DNA from: an uncultured Eubacteriales bacterium
GTDB lineage: Bacteria; Bacillota; Clostridia; Oscillospirales; Oscillospiraceae
Direction of reading: 5' to 3'
Assembly (NCBI GenBank): GCA_900554275.1
Contig: USGS01000038.1
Span: 1 to 15,181 of the forward strand
DNA: 15,181 nucleotides
Positions 15,151 to 15,181 of the stretch are shown here, piece by piece (position 1 is the first letter of the stretch; every line of letters starts with the position of its first letter). Both the position numbers and the translations under genes were made by a program. The notes under the pieces are model-generated. The model made no database searches. It was not told the origin of the DNA and saw only the letters and a program-made list of their open reading frames with translations.

Positions 15151-15181
15151 AAAAGAAACGCCGCCAAAAACTACGTTTTTG

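Noticed and set aside
1..15181. CRISPR array, tRNA, rRNA, transposase or integrase
   Set aside because: No regularly spaced repeats, no tRNA-like cloverleaf at the island junction, and no recombinase motifs were seen in any frame.

Overview
The window looks like a chromosomal segment of a GC-rich, anaerobic, spore-forming Firmicute, most likely a gut Clostridia of the Oscillospiraceae (Flavonifractor/Oscillibacter type). The evidence is a sporulation sigma factor of the SigK/SigE family, a group B-type [FeFe] hydrogenase, a LtaS-family enzyme, a YloU-FakA gene pair, AAGGAG ribosome sites and promoters with a recurrent GTGGTATA -10 region. The genus is an inference.

Region 1 (1-2861) is visibly AT-richer than the rest and appears to be the end of an integrated genomic island. 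It holds a two-gene defence-type operon on the + strand: an OLD-family ATPase/TOPRIM nuclease (5' end cut by the window) overlapping a very small UvrD-like helicase. This is the GajA-GajB (Gabija) arrangement with an unusually compact helicase. A strong hairpin separates it from an opposing coding tail at 2559-2861.

The junction (about 2853-2875) lies in the 3' end of rlmD (rumA), a known integration target of mobile elements. The foreign tail is in the same frame as rlmD and continues it across the conserved RlmD C-terminus, but an amber TAG sits where a Glu codon is expected. RlmD therefore stops short, and the tail looks orphaned.

Region 2 (2862-15181) is ordinary GC-rich chromosome. On the - strand are a beta-CASP metallo-beta-lactamase RNase-like gene and rlmD (operon with its own promoter), and threonine ammonia-lyase (own promoter and terminator). 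On the + strand are sigK, the [FeFe] hydrogenase and a bactofilin. On the - strand again are a LtaS-like membrane sulfatase-fold enzyme, then fakA with yloU upstream (one operon with promoter and terminator). The right edge (15010-15181) is non-coding and carries a degenerate GC-rich direct repeat and hairpins.

No tRNA, rRNA, CRISPR array, transposase or integrase is visible.
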